This document shows, one piece after another, positions 43,222 through 43,598 of a DNA stretch of 43,598 nucleotides (position 1 is its first letter; every line of letters begins with the position of its first letter). Source of the DNA: Smittium culicis (Eukaryota > Kickxellomycota > Harpellomycetes > Harpellales > Legeriomycetaceae); the NCBI GenBank assembly GCA_001970855.1, contig LSSN01002657.1, positions 1 through 43,598 of the forward strand. Direction: 5' to 3'. The notes beneath the pieces were generated by a model. That model was not told where the DNA came from. It worked only from the letters and a program-made list of their open reading frames with translations, and did not search any database. The translations under genes and the position numbers were made by a program.

Positions 43222-43598
43222 ATTAAATTATTAAATTATTAAATTATTAAATTATTAAATTATTAAATTATTAAATTATTAAATTATTAAATTATTAAAT
43301 TATTAAATTATTAAATTATTAAATTATTAAATTATTAAATTATTAAATTATTAAATTATTAAATTATTAAATTATTAAATTATTAAATTATTAAATTATT
43401 AAATTATTAAATTATTAAATTATTAAATTATTAAATTATTAAATTATTAAATTATTAAATTATTAAATTATTAAATTATTAAATTATTAAATTATTAAAT
43501 TATTAAATTATTAAATTATTAAATTATTAAATTATTAAATTATTAAATTATTAAATTATTAAATTATTAAATTATTAAATTATTAAATTATTAAATTA
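43222..43598. repeat. Perfect 8-bp satellite (AAATTATT)n to the window end
   Basis: Strict 8-bp periodicity for 377 bp (about 47 units) with no mismatch, running off the end of the window. The unit has no G or C, so it is not a typical telomere repeat. The true length is unknown and may be collapsed or extended in assembly. Confidence 0.97.

Noticed and set aside
43222..43598. Telomere repeat
   Set aside because: The unit AAATTATT has no G, and the array shows no G-rich strand. A satellite is more likely, although a chromosome-end location cannot be excluded.

Overview
The window is a very AT-rich eukaryotic nuclear segment, most likely from a fungus. The best evidence is a type 2C protein phosphatase of the yeast Ptc2/Ptc3 type (MGQ.LSNP start, MQGWR, MEDAH). 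It is split by eight short introns of 62-82 nt with GT donors and TAG acceptors. A Ty3/gypsy LTR retrotransposon and Pol III genes with an upstream TATA stretch also fit. The species cannot be named from the sequence; an AT-rich, intron-containing fungus is an inference.

Layout. 1-2.0 kb is AT-rich and gene-poor. At 2.02-2.17 kb, minus strand, tRNA-Cys(GCA) and tRNA-Leu(UAG) lie 3 bp apart and look like one dicistronic Pol III unit. 2.2-6.6 kb holds nothing supportable. The PP2C gene fills 6.64-8.36 kb (minus, 9 exons, 390 aa). Upstream is an unusually GC-rich patch (8.44-9.7 kb) with a TATA box and a small, frame-interrupted plus-strand reading frame. 9.7-11.4 kb carries decayed coding-like repeat DNA, part of which recurs at 26.69-26.94 kb, and a truncated SINE with a 13-bp target duplication. 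13-18 kb is AT desert. 18.04-19.45 kb holds a lone, intronless 423-codon frame of unknown function, preceded by an overlapping, strongly basic 60-codon frame. 19.96-21.75 kb is a 1.8-kb element with very long inverted terminal arms. 21.8-27.8 kb is extreme AT desert. 27.8-28.5 kb has a faint split coding signal resembling mitochondrial ribosomal protein bL21. 28.54-28.96 kb encodes a Lys/Ala-rich, histone H1-tail-like protein whose 5' UTR intron abuts the ATG.

30.2 and 33.1 kb hold two copies of a small MITE with piggyBac-like ends (TTAA targets). 33.85-39.47 kb is a complete 5.6-kb Ty3/gypsy element on the minus strand. It has two LTRs, a PPT, a candidate PBS, gag, protease, RT, RNase H and integrase, but carries several stops and two frameshifts. 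It sits only a few bases upstream of a tRNA-Glu-like SINE head. 40.0-41.3 kb contains a decayed pogo/Tigger-type transposase. The window ends in a perfect 8-bp satellite of about 47 units.

Overall this is a gene-sparse, transposon-littered AT-rich region with two confidently complete protein genes (PP2C and the basic nuclear protein), one tRNA pair and one unexplained long ORF. The C-to-T character of the stops in the mobile-element genes is a recurring theme.
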